A stretch of DNA of 14,995 nt from VBCK01 sp036270655. GTDB taxonomy: Bacteria; Pseudomonadota; Gammaproteobacteria; Burkholderiales; Burkholderiaceae_F. This document shows positions 9,183 to 14,995 of the stretch, one piece after another. The DNA lies in assembly GCA_036270655.1 (NCBI GenBank), contig DATBCD010000075.1, positions 1-14,995 on the forward strand. The letters run 5' to 3'. The notes under the pieces are model-generated. The model did no database searches. It saw only the letters and a program-made list of their open reading frames with translations, and was not told the DNA's origin. Made by a program: the position numbers and the translations under genes. Every line of letters starts with the position of its first letter. The first letter of the stretch is position 1.

Positions 9183-9686
9183 GTGCAGCCCTCGCGCGTT
9201 GGGGCGCGCGCCGAGCGACTGCGAACCCCGGAGCAATTCGCGGCCGCCGCCGGCGAGCGCGCGACCTGGCGGGCGGCACGCCAGTGGGTGGCGGCATCAG
9301 CCAGGATCGAGCCTTGTGCGGCTGCGCAGCAATCCCAGGGGCCAGCGCTGCGATCAGGGGACAGTGTGCAGGAGCCCAAGTCGTCGTTTCCGTTCGAGCC
9401 CGAGCGCAGCCGCTTGAGGTTCGGATTGACCGTCGCCCGCCGGCAGGCGCGCCGCGCCGTCCAGCGCGTGATGGTCAAACGGGTGCTGCGCGAGGCGGTC
9501 CGCGATGCTGCCGCGGAGCTGCGGCCGCTGACGCGGGACCGCAGCGTCGACCTGGTATTGCGTCTACGCAGCCCCTTGCCCGGGGCATCCCAGATGAGCT
9601 GGACCCACCTGAAGCGCTCGTTGCGTTCCGAGGCCGACGCGCTGATCGCCCAGCTGGTTCGCCACCTGCGGTCAGGCGACCGATGA
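9183..9686 (+). CDS. rnpA: Ribonuclease P protein component (divergent)
   Basis: RnpA is the protein cofactor of RNase P, which matures the 5' ends of tRNAs. Position between rpmH and yidD and the blocks RLRTPEQF, RLRFGLTVARRQARRAV, KRVLREAVRD and the SVDLVLRLR strand identify it. From GTG 9183 it has 167 residues, longer than the usual 115-140, because about 30 extra residues lie between RLRTPEQF and the RFGLTV strand. The canonical RNRIKR signature reads RVMVKR here (residues 95-100), losing the conserved Asn and the second Arg but keeping KR. The start is uncertain: an in-frame ATG at 9126 would overlap rpmH by 41 bp, and no strong ribosome binding site decides. The stop overlaps the yidD start (ATGA). 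Confidence 0.85.
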   Translation: MQPSRVGARAERLRTPEQFAAAAGERATWRAARQWVAASARIEPCAAAQQSQGPALRSGDSVQEPKSSFPFEPERSRLRFGLTVARRQARRAVQRVMVKRVLREAVRDAAAELRPLTRDRSVDLVLRLRSPLPGASQMSWTHLKRSLRSEADALIAQLVRHLRSGDR

Positions 9687-9910
9687 AGTGGCTGTTGCTT
9701 GCGCTGATTCGCGCCTATCAGTTCCTGCTGAGCCCCTGGATCGGAAATCACTGTCGCCACTGGCCAACCTGCTCGGAGTACGCCCGCCTGGCGGTCGGCC
9801 GATTCGGTGCGACCCGCGGCAGCTGGCTGGCCGCACGGCGCGTCCTTCGTTGCAACCCCTGGCATCCGGGCGGCATTGACCCGGTGCCGGATGAATTTCA
9901 TTGGCGCTAA
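9683..9910 (+). CDS. yidD: Membrane protein insertion efficiency factor YidD
   Basis: YidD is a small inner-membrane-associated protein thought to help YidC insert proteins into the membrane. The 75 residues show an amphipathic hydrophobic N-terminus (MKWLLLALIRAYQFLLSP) and the family pattern CRHWPTCSEYA, then RCNPWHPGGIDPVPDEF, with its three conserved cysteines. The ATG overlaps the rnpA stop codon, so translation is probably coupled. It lies 34 bp before yidC, the usual order. Confidence 0.97.
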   Translation: MKWLLLALIRAYQFLLSPWIGNHCRHWPTCSEYARLAVGRFGATRGSWLAARRVLRCNPWHPGGIDPVPDEFHWR

Positions 9911-9944
9911 CGCACCGCATCAGCCGCCATTTACCTAGATCGAC

Positions 9945-11708
9945 ATGGATACTCAGCGCACGATTCTCTGGCTTGTCTTCGGGCTGTCCCTCCTGTTGTT
10001 GTGGCAACGCTGGCAGGTCTACCAGGGGCACGGTGCAACACCGCGGCCAGCCGTGACCGCGCCGGCGCCGGCGGCTCCGGCAGGCAAGGCGCCCGGCGAG
10101 GTTCCGACTCCGAGCGCCCAAGTGGCCGCGCCCGCCGCGCCGCCTTCGGGAGCGGTCGCGCCGGTGGCGGGCGGCGAGCGCGTCGTGATTCAGACGGATG
10201 TGATCCGCGCCGAATTCGACACGCAGGGCGCCTCCCTGATCCGGGTCGAGCTTCCGACCCACAAGCGGACCCCGGACTGGACCGAGTTGGGTCTGGCCAG
10301 GATGCTGGGGCTGACGAGTTTCCTGCGGTCGCAGGGTCTCGGGCGCGCCGGCAGCTCATCGCACAAGGACCCGGACGCACACGTCGTACTGCTCGACACC
10401 AGCCCCGATCACATCTATCAGGCGCAGACCGGCTTGATCGGGAGTCCGCCGGACAACCCGTTCCCGAATCACCGGGCCACGCGCTTCGAGGTTGCCAGCG
10501 GCCCGCGCGCGCTGGCCGCTGGCCAGGACACGCTGGTGGTGCGGTTCGAAGCGCAATCGGGCGGCGTTCGCCTGGTGAAGACGTTCACCTTCCGCCGCGG
10601 CCATTACGACATCCAGGTTTCGCACGACGTCACCAATGTCGGAACCGACGCGGTTTCGCCGACGCTGTACCTTCAACTGCTGCGGGACCGCAACAAGCCG
10701 GACGACGAGTCCTACTTTGCGCGCTCCTACACCGGCCCGGCTTTCTATACGGAGGCCGAGAAATACCGCGAGATATCGTTCGACGACATCGACAAGCAGA
10801 AAGCCGAAGTCCCGAAGCCGGCACAGGACGGCTGGGTTGCAGTCGTCCAGCACTACTTCGTCGCAGCCTGGGTGCCGGCCCAGGGCGTGCTGCGCGAGTT
10901 TTATACGCGGGCACTGGAAACCGGCCGGCTTTATTCGGTCGGTGCGAAGGTGAACCTCGGACCGTTGGCGCCGGGCACGAGCAGCTCGACGCCCGCCACG
11001 CTGTACGTCGGACCGCAGGATCAGAAGACGCTGGAGGCGATCGCGCCGGGGCTGGACCGGGTCGCCGACTACGGCTCGCTCACCTTCATTGCGAAGCCGT
11101 TGTTTCTGCTCCTGGGCTGGCTGCACTCGCTGGTGGGCAATTGGGGCTGGGCCATCGTGCTGCTGACGGTGCTGGTCAAAGCCGCGTTTTATCCGCTGTC
11201 GGCGGCCAGCTACAAGTCGATGGCCAAGATGAAAGAGCTGCAGCCGAGGCTGACCAAGCTCAAAGAGCAATACGGCGAGGATCGGCAGAAGATGCAGATG
11301 GCGATGATGGAGCTGTACAAGCAGGAGAAGATCAACCCGGTGATGGGCTGCCTGCCGGTGCTGGTCCAGATCCCCGTGTTTTTCGCGCTGTACAAGGTGC
11401 TGCTGGCATCGGAGGAGATGCGCAATGCGCCCTGGATCCTCTGGATCCACGACCTGGCTACGCCCGATCCGTGGTTCGTGCTGCCGATCGTGATGATCGC
11501 CAGCATGTGGATCCAGTACAAGTTGAACCCGACGCCGCCGGATCCGGTGCAAGCCAGGATGATGGCGGTCATGCCGTTCGTCTTCGGCGCGATGTTCTTC
11601 TTCTTCCCGGCCGGGCTGGTGCTGTACTGGGTGGTGAACAACGCGCTGTCGATCCTGCAGCAGTGGCGCATCACGCAGGTGGTGGCGCGGGCCAAGGCGG
11701 CGGGGTAG
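9945..11708 (+). CDS. yidC: Membrane protein insertase YidC
   Basis: YidC (Oxa1 family) inserts and folds inner-membrane proteins, alone or with SecYEG; F0 subunits of ATP synthase are known clients. The 587 residues give TM1 at about 7-20 (ILWLVFGLSLLLLW), an Ala/Pro-rich linker (31-77), the large periplasmic P1 domain (about 78-360) and four C-terminal TM segments near 400-417, 467-487, 509-526 and 543-570. The cytoplasmic loop after TM2 has SMAKMKELQPRL, where Lys430 takes the place of E. coli Arg366 in the hydrophilic groove, a conservative change. NPVMGCLPVLVQIPVFFALY and VLYWVVNN are also typical. ATG 9945 fits the family N-terminus. mnmE, a common downstream neighbour, is missing. Confidence 0.97.
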   Translation: MDTQRTILWLVFGLSLLLLWQRWQVYQGHGATPRPAVTAPAPAAPAGKAPGEVPTPSAQVAAPAAPPSGAVAPVAGGERVVIQTDVIRAEFDTQGASLIRVELPTHKRTPDWTELGLARMLGLTSFLRSQGLGRAGSSSHKDPDAHVVLLDTSPDHIYQAQTGLIGSPPDNPFPNHRATRFEVASGPRALAAGQDTLVVRFEAQSGGVRLVKTFTFRRGHYDIQVSHDVTNVGTDAVSPTLYLQLLRDRNKPDDESYFARSYTGPAFYTEAEKYREISFDDIDKQKAEVPKPAQDGWVAVVQHYFVAAWVPAQGVLREFYTRALETGRLYSVGAKVNLGPLAPGTSSSTPATLYVGPQDQKTLEAIAPGLDRVADYGSLTFIAKPLFLLLGWLHSLVGNWGWAIVLLTVLVKAAFYPLSAASYKSMAKMKELQPRLTKLKEQYGEDRQKMQMAMMELYKQEKINPVMGCLPVLVQIPVFFALYKVLLASEEMRNAPWILWIHDLATPDPWFVLPIVMIASMWIQYKLNPTPPDPVQARMMAVMPFVFGAMFFFFPAGLVLYWVVNNALSILQQWRITQVVARAKAAG

Positions 11709-11768
11709 GGCATTGCGCCGACCCTCTCCCCCGGCCCCTCTCCCGCCTTTACATTGGCTGGGGGGAGC

Positions 11769-11795
11769 ACGAGGGGGCCAGCCCAGCCCCCTCGT
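11769..11795 (+). terminator. Hairpin after yidC, followed by T/C-rich tract
   Basis: ACGAGGGGGC (11769-11778) and GCCCCCTCGT (11786-11795) form a perfect 10-bp stem with a 7-nt loop, extendable by GAG/CTC past one mismatch. The run TCTCTTCCTC follows on the + strand, so it can act as a yidC terminator, though the tract is not all T. An alternative stem, GGCTGG (11756-11761) with CCAGCC (11778-11783), competes with it. Confidence 0.5.
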
Positions 11796-11808
11796 TCTCT
11801 TCCTCATG

Positions 11809-11835
11809 CCTTTTCCGGCCGAAGGCCGGAAAAGG
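11809..11835 (-). terminator. 12-bp perfect hairpin after the TonB-receptor gene
   Basis: CCTTTTCCGGCC (11809-11820) and GGCCGGAAAAGG (11824-11835) form a perfect 12-bp stem with a 3-nt loop, starting 9 bp past the - strand stop codon. It is placed to end the TonB-receptor transcript or protect its 3' end. No T-run follows the stem on the - strand. Confidence 0.45.
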
Positions 11836-11844
11836 GTCGGCGCG

Positions 11845-14028
11845 TCAGAGTGAAAATGGCAGGTCAAACCCGAACAACCAGGTCCTGGTGGGCGCCGGCT
11901 CGAAGAAACGCCCGTTGGACTCGTTGACGATCACCGATCCGACGTAGCGCCGGTCGCTCAGGTTGTCGACGCGCGCAAAGAAACGCGGCCGCAGCTTGCC
12001 CCACGAGGCGGTGTGTTCCACGATGGCGTCGAACACGCCGGCGCCGCCGGCTTCGTCGGTATTCACATCATTGACGAACATTCTGGACTGGGCGTGGCCT
12101 TCGGCCGATACGTCCACCCAGCCGCCACGGTACTTCACCTGGGCCCACAGCGTGCGGGCTGGTACCGAGGGCAGGTGGTTGCCGGAGGCCACCGGCACCG
12201 TCGGCGTGGTGCACGGCGCGGAGGTGCAAGTCAGGAATCTGCTGGCGAAGTGCGCGTCGATCAGCGAGGCGCTGGCCGCGAGCGTCCAGCGGTCCGACGG
12301 GTGGGCCTCGACCTCGGTTTCGATGCCTCTGCGCGTGGTCTGCCCGGCGTTGGCGTAGGTTGAGCGTCCGTTGAAGTTGGTCTGCACGACGATGTCATCG
12401 TGCGTGCGGGTCGCGAACACGGCAACCGATGCGCGCACGCCGGCCGCCAGGTCGGTTTTGGCGCCCACCTCGTAGTTGTTGCTGCGCGCCGCCTGCAGCG
12501 CCGTGTTCAGGCCGGCGCTGCCGTCCGGCTTGTAGGCCAGCTCGTCCAGGGTCGGCGTCTCGAAGCCGCGCCCGTAGGACGCGTAGAAGCTCACGCGAGG
12601 CGTGGCCCGGAACACCAGCCCGGCGACCGGGTTCACGGCGCTGTAGCTGACCGCGCCCGATCCGCTGTTGCTGGCCAGATGATCGCTGGAGTCGAACTGG
12701 ATGTGCGAAGAGCGTGCGCCGGCCAGCAGGCGCCAGGCCTCGCCCAGGCGGGCCTCCGTTTGCAGGTAGGGATCGATCGAGTTGACCGAGTTGGTCTCGT
12801 CTCTGCGCAGCAGGCCTCGCACGCCGCACGTCACGCCGGCGACCCCACAGGCCGCAGTGGCGACCGACCTCGGGTTCGTGAAGTTGTTGTACCCGAAGCG
12901 GTCCTCGACCAGCCGTTCGAAGTCCAGCCCGCCGGTGGTCGTGAACACGCCGGTGTCGAACGTGGCGCGGCTATCGATTCCGCCAAAGTGGCGGCCCAGG
13001 TCGATCACGCCGCCCGGGCTGGTCGCGGCTTGCTCGGTCGACGGCGGGATGGCCTGATACTGGACGATCGCGCGGTCGCCCATCCATGCCGACGTTTCAA
13101 GTTGCGCGAATCCGAGGTCGGAGCGCAGGTCGGCGCCGACCGTACCCTGGCGGGTGCTCTTGCGGGTATTAAATTGCAGCGCCTGAATCGCAGTCTGGTC
13201 CGGCTCGGCCTGGAGCAGCTTGCGGGTCAGACCCAGCGGGTCTTGCGCATCGCCCGATTCGAGCGAGTTGACCGACAGGCGCAGCCGCCCGATCGGGGTA
13301 TCCAGCAGGCCGGCGCGCAGGTTCACGATGTTGCGTCCGGCTGCGCTGTGGTCGCGAAAGCCGCCGGTGTCGAACCATTCGCTGTCCAGCGCATAGACGA
13401 ACGAATCCGAACCGCCGCCGAGGTCGGCGGCCGCGCGCGTGGTGCGGTTGGTCCCGGCCGCGTAGCTGACTTCGCCGCCCAGGGGCTTGGGCTTGAGCTC
13501 CGTGGTCAGCACGATCACGCCACCGGAGGAGTTGCCGTACAGCGCGGAAAAAGGCCCGCGCAGCACCTCGATCGACTCGGCCGCGTCGAGCGGAAAGTTG
13601 GAAAGCTGTCCCTGTCCGTCGGGCAGCGTGGCCGGTACGCCGTCCACGTACAGCCGCACGCCGCGCACGCCGAAGGTGGAGCGGGCACCGAAGCCGCGAA
13701 TCGACACTTGCAGATCCTGCGCGTAGTTCTGGCGGTTCAGCGCCACCACGCCGGGAATGCGCACCAGCGTCTCCGAAGCGTTCACGCGCAGCTGCCCGTC
13801 GCGCAGCTGATCGCGCTGCATTACCGTCACCGACGCCGGCACATCGAGCGTGTCGCGTTCGGTGCGCGTGGCCGTCACGACAATGACCTGGGTGGACGCT
13901 TGCGGCGGGGGCGAGTCGGTCGGTGGCGGCGCTTGCGGCGCCGGTTGCTGAGCGTGGGTCGGAGCGCAGGCTGAGAAAGCCAGCGCGAGGGCAGCCGGCG
14001 TCAGCCGGAATCGACCATGCGAAGCCAT
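11845..14028 (-). CDS. TonB-dependent outer-membrane receptor
   Basis: This 727-residue outer-membrane beta-barrel imports a scarce ligand using energy from TonB-ExbB-ExbD (not in the window). A signal peptide covers about 1-26 (cleavage after THA), followed by a Pro-rich linker and a TonB box, TQVIVVTA, at 46-53. The plug (about 60-170) has ASVTVMQRDQL, SIRGFGARSTFGVRG, LYVDGVPATLPDGQGQ and VEVLRGPFSALYGNSSGG-like motifs, resembling FecA-type receptors. The barrel follows; two loop segments carry Cys pairs (ACGVAGVTCG and CTSAPC), perhaps disulfides. The C-terminus FDLPFSL ends in Leu, not the more usual Phe or Trp. The ligand cannot be told; FecA-like plugs are also found in receptors for other ligands. 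No Fur box, sigma/anti-sigma pair or transport genes lie next to it. Confidence 0.93.
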   Translation of the reverse strand: MASHGRFRLTPAALALAFSACAPTHAQQPAPQAPPPTDSPPPQASTQVIVVTATRTERDTLDVPASVTVMQRDQLRDGQLRVNASETLVRIPGVVALNRQNYAQDLQVSIRGFGARSTFGVRGVRLYVDGVPATLPDGQGQLSNFPLDAAESIEVLRGPFSALYGNSSGGVIVLTTELKPKPLGGEVSYAAGTNRTTRAAADLGGGSDSFVYALDSEWFDTGGFRDHSAAGRNIVNLRAGLLDTPIGRLRLSVNSLESGDAQDPLGLTRKLLQAEPDQTAIQALQFNTRKSTRQGTVGADLRSDLGFAQLETSAWMGDRAIVQYQAIPPSTEQAATSPGGVIDLGRHFGGIDSRATFDTGVFTTTGGLDFERLVEDRFGYNNFTNPRSVATAACGVAGVTCGVRGLLRRDETNSVNSIDPYLQTEARLGEAWRLLAGARSSHIQFDSSDHLASNSGSGAVSYSAVNPVAGLVFRATPRVSFYASYGRGFETPTLDELAYKPDGSAGLNTALQAARSNNYEVGAKTDLAAGVRASVAVFATRTHDDIVVQTNFNGRSTYANAGQTTRRGIETEVEAHPSDRWTLAASASLIDAHFASRFLTCTSAPCTTPTVPVASGNHLPSVPARTLWAQVKYRGGWVDVSAEGHAQSRMFVNDVNTDEAGGAGVFDAIVEHTASWGKLRPRFFARVDNLSDRRYVGSVIVNESNGRFFEPAPTRTWLFGFDLPFSL

Positions 14029-14186
14029 TGGACGTCCCGTCGGGCCTGTTGTGCGGCCCTTGCACTCCCCCGAGCGCGTCCGATTATTCCACGCCCGCAG
14101 TGAGAATGGACGCGCGCAGAGCGGCGTGTTGCGTCGTTCTTACGAGGATCAACCCGCGCGCGGCCGTGAAGCGAGACGCGCTTGCG
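14029..14186. other. Intergenic gap between atpC and the TonB-receptor gene
   Basis: No gene is visible. On the - strand AATAAT (14088-14083) could be a -10 for the receptor gene, but I see no -35 at a suitable distance. A short AAGCG/CGCTT hairpin lies just past the atpC stop, without a T-tract. Read-through from the ATP synthase operon therefore cannot be excluded. Confidence 0.3.
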
Positions 14187-14603
14187 CTATCTCTTGAGCA
14201 GCTTGCGGATTGCGGCGACCTGGGCCGCAAGGATCGACATTTCGGCCTCGATCTTTGCGATCTCCATCTGGTCGGTGGCGTGACGGCGCGCCTCCTCGGC
14301 GCGCTTCAGAGCCTCATTGGCCTTGGCCTCGTCGAGGTCGCGGCCGCGGATCGCGGTGTCGGCCAGCACAGTCACCACGTGCGGCTGCACCTCGAGAATG
14401 CCGCCGGCGACGAACACCTGCTCTTCCTCCGCATGACCCGGTACCCGGATGCGGACCACGCCGGGCTTGATCCGCGTGATCAGCGGCGCATGGCGCGGAT
14501 AGATGCCGAGCTCGCCGGCCTCGCCCGGCAGGACGACGAACTCGGCCTCGCCGCCGAAGATCGACTCCTCGGCGCTGACCACATCGACGTGCATGGTGTT
14601 CAT
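14187..14603 (-). CDS. atpC: ATP synthase F1 epsilon subunit
   Basis: AtpC is the epsilon subunit of the F1 central stalk; it couples rotation to the c-ring and inhibits ATP hydrolysis through its C-terminal helices. The 138 residues match the family length. The N-terminal beta-sandwich (about 1-85) has VDVVSAEESIFGGEAEFVVLPG, written here as its parts VDVVSAEE and VVLPGEAGELGIYPRHAPL, and the C-terminal helical pair (about 90-138) ends AAIRKLLKR. ATG 14603 is chosen over the in-frame ATG at 14594 because GGGAA lies about 7 nt before it. It follows atpD by 16 bp, as in a standard atp operon, and is its last gene. Confidence 0.97.
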   Translation of the reverse strand: MNTMHVDVVSAEESIFGGEAEFVVLPGEAGELGIYPRHAPLITRIKPGVVRIRVPGHAEEEQVFVAGGILEVQPHVVTVLADTAIRGRDLDEAKANEALKRAEEARRHATDQMEIAKIEAEMSILAAQVAAIRKLLKR

Positions 14604-14619
14604 GGTCGGTTCCCGACGC

Positions 14620-14995
14620 CTACTTGAGCGTCTTGGCCTTCTCGATGGCTTCGTCGATCGAACCGACCATGTAGAAGGCCTGTTCCGGATACGCGTCGCA
14701 CTCGCCGTCGACCAGCATCTTGAAGCCGCGGATCGTCTCTTTCAGCGGCACGTACTTTCCGGGCGATCCGGTGAACACCTCGGCTACGTGGAACGGCTGC
14801 GACAGGAAGCGCTGGATCTTGCGGGCGCGCGTCACCGCCAGCTTGTCCTCGGGAGACAGCTCGTCCATTCCGAGAATCGCGATGATGTCGCGCAGCTCCT
14901 TGTAGCGCTGCAGCGTCGCCTGCACGCGCCGCGTGGTCGTGTAGTGCTCCTCGCCGATCGTATTCGGGTCGACCTGGCGCGAGGTCGAATCCAGC
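14620..14995 (-). CDS. atpD: ATP synthase F1 beta subunit (C-terminal part, 5' end outside window)
   Basis: AtpD is the catalytic beta subunit of F1. About 124 residues of the C-terminal helical domain are visible, running on from the window edge. VDPNTIGEEHY, RYKELRDIIAILGMDELSPED, and VAEVFTGSPGKYVPL are family hallmarks. The DELSEED torque motif reads DELSPED, a form common in betaproteobacteria. The protein ends AIEKAKTLK with a TAG stop, 16 bp before atpC on the same strand. The nucleotide-binding domain and the start lie beyond the right edge. Confidence 0.97.
   Translation of the reverse strand, partial: LDSTSRQVDPNTIGEEHYTTTRRVQATLQRYKELRDIIAILGMDELSPEDKLAVTRARKIQRFLSQPFHVAEVFTGSPGKYVPLKETIRGFKMLVDGECDAYPEQAFYMVGSIDEAIEKAKTLK

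Larger units (their letters stand above)
11715..11843. repeat. 129-bp structured element with 11-bp terminal inverted repeats
   Basis: GCGCCGACCCT (11715-11725) is the exact reverse complement of AGGGTCGGCGC (11833-11843). The arms bound nearly the whole gap between the yidC and TonB-receptor stop codons. Inside are two copies of CCCTCTCCC (11722-11730, 11736-11744) and two strong hairpins at 11769-11795 and 11809-11835. Such CTCTCCC-rich intergenic blocks often recur in GC-rich proteobacterial genomes, so this may be a REP- or MITE-like copy. No target-site duplication is obvious, and it could instead be a compound bidirectional terminator. Confidence 0.55.

Noticed and set aside
8591..9901. 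Open - strand frame upstream of dnaA that would extend DnaA to about 888 residues
   Set aside because: DnaA homology begins at ATG 8590. The extension would run through the origin gap and antisense to rpmH and rnpA, and its translation looks like low-complexity GC-rich noise.
10356..11867. 503-codon - strand ORF antisense to yidC
   Set aside because: YidC is intact on the + strand; the antisense translation is His/Gln/Arg-rich and lacks domains.
12400..13974. 524-codon + strand ORF antisense to the TonB receptor
   Set aside because: The - strand frame encodes a complete receptor; the antisense product is a GC-driven shadow.
13966..14028. Possible lipoprotein signal (FSAC at residues 18-21) in the TonB receptor
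   Set aside because: Phe at -3 is not a normal lipobox residue, and THA at 24-26 gives a good signal peptidase I site as expected for this family.

Overview
The window is a chromosomal replication-origin neighbourhood from a GC-rich proteobacterium, most likely a betaproteobacterium near Burkholderiales. This rests on the gene order, the high GC content, the DELSPED form of the AtpD DELSEED motif, and the character of DnaA, YidC and AtpC. No rRNA, tRNA, CRISPR array, transposase or prophage gene is visible.

Left arm (1-3239, + strand): the 3' part of a DUF900-type alpha/beta hydrolase runs by a GTGA overlap into a 903-codon TPR-CHAT caspase-like protein with an N-terminal export signal. This accessory pair converges on gyrB across a short intergenic hairpin.

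Replication cluster (3294-8590, - strand): dnaA, dnaN and gyrB are read leftward in that order (initiator, sliding clamp, gyrase B). The dnaA-dnaN gap (7000-7234) has no gene. It holds four copies of a TGTCCAC core, including the high-GC DnaA-box forms TTGTCCACA and CTGTCCACA, two nested perfect inverted repeats, and an AT-rich island. The dnaA-rpmH gap (8591-9025) holds one perfect TTATCCACA box overlapping a candidate dnaA promoter, a perfect 9-bp inverted repeat of TGATCA-containing arms, and a good rpmH promoter. Either gap, or both, could form oriC.

Rightward cluster (9026-11708, + strand): rpmH, rnpA, yidD and yidC encode ribosomal protein L34, the RNase P protein, a membrane-insertion helper and the YidC insertase. 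rnpA and yidD overlap by ATGA. rpmH is too short for a 60-residue cutoff but is clear. RnpA is divergent and carries extra N-terminal sequence.

Right arm (11709-14995): mnmE, which often follows yidC, is absent. In its place is a structured 129-bp intergenic element bounded by 11-bp perfect terminal inverted repeats, then a TonB-dependent receptor on the - strand, then the 3' end of the ATP synthase operon (atpD partial, atpC) on the - strand.

Most of the window is conserved housekeeping. The parts most worth a second look are the dnaA-dnaN DnaA-box array, the hydrolase-CHAT operon, the element after yidC and the divergent RnpA.
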